NCBI GenBank assembly: GCA_002118135.1 | Contig: BDIU01000247.1 | Coordinates: 1-46,723, forward strand | Source: Trebouxia sp. TZW2008 | Taxonomy: Eukaryota > Chlorophyta > Trebouxiophyceae > Trebouxiales > Trebouxiaceae | Direction: 5' to 3' | DNA length: 46,723 bases | Part shown: in pieces, positions 43,782-46,723 of the stretch | How the letters are laid out: every line of letters begins with the position of its first letter | How positions within the stretch are numbered: the stretch's first letter is position 1 | Notes under the pieces: generated by a model | Seen by the model: the letters and a program-made list of their open reading frames with translations, nothing else | What the model was told of the DNA's origin: nothing | Databases searched by the model: none | Position numbers and translations under genes: made by a program

Positions 43782-45230
43782 TCACTTCTTGCCAGCAATC
43801 TCCAGTGAGCGCTGAAGCAGCTGTTGTGCATTGACGTGAGCAGCAGTTGCTGGATCAATGTACTGCCAAACACAGTTCTGACCCTTGAAAATGAAAGCAC
43901 CTCCCTGCTGTGTGCTCTGCAAATCAGCACAAGCAGCCATCAATTACAACCCTTGTTGCTGACAGAACAAACAATTCCACTCAGTCGCACCATTTAGTGA
44001 GATGAACAGCACAGTTGCAAGCGCAGCAAGTATGCAGTCAGATATGGAGTCATATAAAGCCCAAGTGGTCCATACAAAATGACGTAGGCTACTGTCTTAC
44101 AATACATCAACCAATATCAACGTAGACCCTCATTGCCATGCAAAGCTCTTATGTGACTGCAGTGTCATCAATGCTGTAGCATTGGGCACATACAATGGTG
44201 CCAAGCATGAAATTCAACATATGGCGCGGGGAACACACCTGTCCCTTCTTGGTGGGAATCCAGAATTTCCAGTCACCCAAGACATTGCGAATCTCCTTTG
44301 CTCCATTGCGCTTCACACGGTCCAATAATGCAAGCGGAGTCTGCACAACACAAAAATAGTGTGTTGCTGCATGCCTTGCGCTCAGCTGATGCATAGTGTG
44401 CAGCACATATCAGTCCAACATCACAACATCGCTACGCTGTATGCGTGCCAGTTCAAGGACAATACCTTTGGATTAAAGAACGTGTCAAGGGCACTGTTGT
44501 GCAAGGACAAAGCCTCATATATGTTGCTTTCTGGGTCTGCCAGAAGTTGCTGATCTGGGAAGCCCGTGTGGTTTGCAAACTCTTTGCCTCTCTCTGCTGG
44601 TCCTATGCTGACTAGGTATAATTTGATGCCCTTGTCTTTCACCTGCTCGACAACTTCCTCTCGGAGCTGGCCTGCCAACTCCCTGTAGATGTAGACTATT
44701 GACCCAATGCAAGAATCTGACAGAAATGTTTCTTTACCATGTGACACAATGAATCAAGCTCATGAAGCTCAAATCATGTTTCTTTACCATGTGACACAAT
44801 CGATTAAGCTCATGAAGCTCAAATGCAAGCACTTACTGACAGAATGGTCATCCCATGCTGCGTGCAGCTACGAGGACCATGACGTCGTCCTCGTTCCAAA
44901 GCGAGCTGACGTCCACTTCCTTCTGCTCAGAAACCAACCAGGCCTGTATCAGTCAGCTTCACGTCTACAACATCAGGTGTACCCAGACCTACGAGACCAC
45001 GATAAGTCGCACTCTACCGACACCTTGACACCCCGCAATGCCTCATATTTTGACTTGTCGTCTATAACCTGCTCCTGTCCCTTCTTGACGGATGATGCCG
45101 AGCAAGAGAACATCCGTTGCCGTGAGTTACTCGATCTCCAGCTGCCTTGAAGCGTACGAGTCGGTCTAGAGACACAATGCGACCTAAAGCTAGGAACGGC
45201 AACCGTGCGAAAGCTGATCTGTATAGCCAT
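43782..45230 (-). CDS. SelU/PRXL2-like AhpC-TSA_2 family thioredoxin-fold protein, candidate selenoprotein, plastid-targeted, 5 exons, 248 aa
   Basis: Peroxiredoxin-like redox protein of the PRXL2/SelU group, closest to plant chloroplast thioredoxin-like proteins with a GCPCC motif. Exons: 45230-45024 (or 45018), 44922-44837, 44682-44466, 44340-44239, 43916-43782; phases agree. The N terminus (MAIQISFRTVAVPSFRSH...SSNSRQRMF) is a Ser/Arg-rich chloroplast transit peptide. Conserved blocks follow: YEALRGVK, SSLWNEDDVMVLVAARSMG, [TGA]-PFC, QELAGQLREEVVEQVKDKGI, FANHTGFPDQQLLADPE, IYEALSLHNSALDTFFNPK, QQGGAFIFKGQNCVWQY. The first Cys of the GCxxC motif is replaced by TGA (44850-44848) while the resolving Cys remains. 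The codon before the donor is completed correctly by exon 3 (CA|G, Gln). Either selenocysteine is inserted or the gene carries a nonsense change or sequencing error. Confidence 0.85.
44726..44824. repeat. 50-bp direct tandem duplication in the intron after the TGA exon
   Basis: Two copies of a unit containing TTTCTTTACCATGTGACACA and AAGCTCATGAAGCTCAAAT start at 44726 and 44776. They differ at only about three positions. The array begins 13 bases past the exon 2 donor of the SelU-like gene and takes up most of that 154-base intron. Confidence 0.9.
44848..44850 (-). other. In-frame TGA at the redox-active position (candidate selenocysteine codon)
   Basis: The codon lies 72 bases (24 codons) into exon 2, between GGA (Gly) and CCA (Pro), and is followed by TTC TGT. 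Read as Sec it gives G-U-P-F-C, the UxxC arrangement known from fish SelU. In Cys-containing relatives this position is the peroxidatic-type Cys. A single C-to-A change (TGC to TGA) would explain it if it were an error. Confidence 0.65.
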
Positions 45231-45860
45231 TGCAAACTGCTGCGCGTCTGCAGCCAGTTCTGGCCTCGTGTACACACGATGTGCAACATGACACCATAGC
45301 CTTTGCGATTCGTGTCGTGAGCGTTTCGGATTCCCAAGTTCGAAAATGCGTGCGAAAGGGGAGTTGACAACAGGAAGGACAGCATTTGCATGTATGCAGC
45401 TTGATTTGCTGTCGGTCACTCATTCAATCTGTTCACTTGACTGCTTGTACAGCTGAGATCGTCGTCACCACTGTGCCAGGTAGATCGTCAGGCCACATCC
45501 TGTGGGATTCCCCAAAGTGTAGGCTTGCGAGCTGCAACTTTGATATTCCCACCATATAGAGCTATCATTGCAGGCGCATCTGGCAGTCAGAGCGACAGTG
45601 CTGCCGTTGCGCAGGCTTGTCCACGAGCCGCGCAATGCCGGTCTGCGTAAGCAACCACTTGCGTTCGGTCACTTTTTAGCATTTCGAGCACGCCTTGTCG
45701 AGTCCACGTTTGCATAAGGCTCCACGATCTTTGGCGCTGACACTCGAACAAGGGCTGCGAGGCAGTTCTTGGGTTGAGGTTGTTGCACCCCGACAAGCTT
45801 GCAGAATCGGCTGCGTCTGGCGCGAGGGCCAAATTAGGGTTTTGGCAGGCCCATACTCAA
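45231..45860. other. 5' flank of the SelU-like gene, no gene seen
   Basis: Contains the upstream region of the SelU-like gene and the left flank of the Copia element. Open frames on both strands (for example plus 45695-45970) have no recognisable motif; the latter runs into the LTR. Confidence 0.4.
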
Positions 45861-46723
45861 TGTTGATGCAAAGGGTTGCAGGGCTTATGCGATTTCATAC
45901 CGGTGGTACAGTCCAAGTTCCGAGAGAGAGAGAGATAGAGATAAAGAGAGATTTTACATGCTTCAGCTAGACAACATGCTAAACTGTGAGGTTCTCAGCA
46001 GAATTCAGTCAGCACATTCATAAACAGGTTACTAAGTAGTGGGTTAGTCAGGGTTACATAAACCACGGGTTATGGGCCCACTTCACGTATGAGTGAGGAG
46101 CAGTTGTGCGGGCAACGTGCATCTTAGGTAGCGTGTCGCAGCTTGTGCAATGGCTTCCGAGCCGAGAGTCATTATTGACAAGCTTGATGTCGACAACTAC
46201 CCGTACTGAAAACGCAAGATTAAGTTCTTGCTGATCTCAAAGAAGCTTTGGACAGCGGTTGAGCTAGTTGCAGAGACAACTGAAAAACCCGGAACTCGTA
46301 GTGTTAGCGAGGCATCAGCGACAGCAGAAGAAAAGTCTATGGAAGCTCTAGCCATCATCGGGTTGCACGTGGCAGACCACCTCCTCAACGAAGTCGACGA
46401 GGCTGTCAGTGCAAGGCAGCTTTAGGACAAGTTCGAGAAGACTTATGCAGTGACATTTATATTGATGTGAATCAGAGACCAGCTGAGTCTCTTGTTTGCC
46501 ATCTGAGCGGTTTACTGTAGGAGTTGTGTAGCAGTTAGAGTGCACTTTTGCGTCCGGGCGTTGCTGGTGCAAGTTCTTACATCGATGTGATCGGCTTGCG
46601 ATCAGCTTGGCAATGGTCCCTGTCTCGCGCGCACACGTGGCGTGTGCCGGAAGTCGCTTTTGCAAGGGATCTGTGGAAACCCTCGCGAATGCACTCGTCG
46701 CTGGCGCTCCCAAGAGCAGCGCT
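45861..46723 (+). mobile_element. Copia-type LTR retrotransposon, 5' LTR, primer site and gag start; runs off the window
   Basis: A candidate 5' LTR starts TGTTGATG at 45861 and ends ...AACCA at 46065 (about 205 bp). It includes a GA-rich tract at 45923-45952. It is followed at 46067-46080 by GGGTTATGGGCCCA, which closely matches the internal half-tRNA-iMet primer-binding site used by Drosophila copia. A gag-like frame begins at 46150. The 3' LTR and pol would lie beyond the window, so the LTR boundaries rest on the terminal TG...CA and the primer site only. Confidence 0.7.
46150..46520 (+). pseudogene. Decayed Copia gag fragment
   Basis: The frame from ATG 46150 starts MASEPRVIIDKLDVDNYPY. 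It continues with KIKFLLISKKLWTAV and GLHVADHLLNEVDEAVSARQ, the N-terminal gag arrangement of Ty1/Copia elements. In-frame stops occur at 46207-46209 (TGA) and 46423-46425 (TAG), both where the family normally has Trp, and another TGA follows near 46468 after FILM. The copy is not expected to make full-length Gag. Confidence 0.75.

Noticed and set aside
43782..45230. Calling the SelU-like gene a simple pseudogene because of the TGA
   Set aside because: All other codons, five exons and every splice phase are intact, and the only stop falls precisely on the position known to carry Sec in SelU. A read error remains possible and is noted.
1..46723. tRNA, snRNA or other structural RNA genes
   Set aside because: I looked for A/B-box-like words (GGTTCGA type) with flanking cloverleaf potential and found none convincing. 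The only rRNA-like sequence is the short LSU segment near 14815.

Overview
This is nuclear DNA from a eukaryotic green alga, most likely a chlorophyte. The evidence is intron-dense genes with GT...TGCAG splice sites, chloroplast-type transit peptides, a chlorophyll-cycle reductase, a peroxisome-type alpha-hydroxyacid oxidase, two axonemal (flagellar) proteins, a hydroxyproline-rich-type Pro/Ser coding stretch and a Copia-type retroelement. I joined exons by eye from splice sites, reading phase and homology. Eight spliced genes and one intronless gene can be assembled, seven of them with confident family assignments.

Layout: 1-4030 holds no confident host gene, only a 13-bp minisatellite, a decayed LINE reverse-transcriptase tail and a Pro-rich coding fragment. 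From 4031 to 45230 nine genes alternate strictly in strand. They are RTCB RNA ligase (-), a KxDL-like small protein (+), a 2-hydroxyacid oxidase of the glycolate/lactate oxidase family (-), an unrecognised 463-aa protein with a probable organelle leader (+), ribosomal protein eL24 (-), the inner-arm dynein intermediate chain DNAI3/WDR63 (+), 7-hydroxymethyl chlorophyll a reductase (-), CFAP70 (+), and a SelU/PRXL2-like thioredoxin-fold protein (-). Each minus gene shares a short 5' interval (about 185-440 bp) with the plus gene to its right. The right end (about 45861-46723) is the 5' part of a decayed Copia element.

The most notable observations are these. (1) The SelU/PRXL2-like gene has an in-frame TGA exactly where relatives carry the first cysteine of the redox motif, with reading frame and splice sites intact on both sides: a candidate selenoprotein. 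(2) Many exons have 'echoes': tandem partial copies of one exon plus flanking intron, in various states of decay. They occur in RTCB (three exons, one with six copies), the oxidase (two exons), the 463-aa gene and DNAI3, often spaced about 181-194 bp. (3) CFAP70 has three consecutive GC-AG introns. (4) An intron of the oxidase contains an AT-rich, N-gapped block ending in an organelle/bacterial-type 23S rRNA sequence.

The two axonemal genes imply that the lineage keeps, or recently kept, motile cells. The chlorophyll reductase and the plastid-targeted SelU-like protein would act in the chloroplast, and the hydroxyacid oxidase in a microbody.
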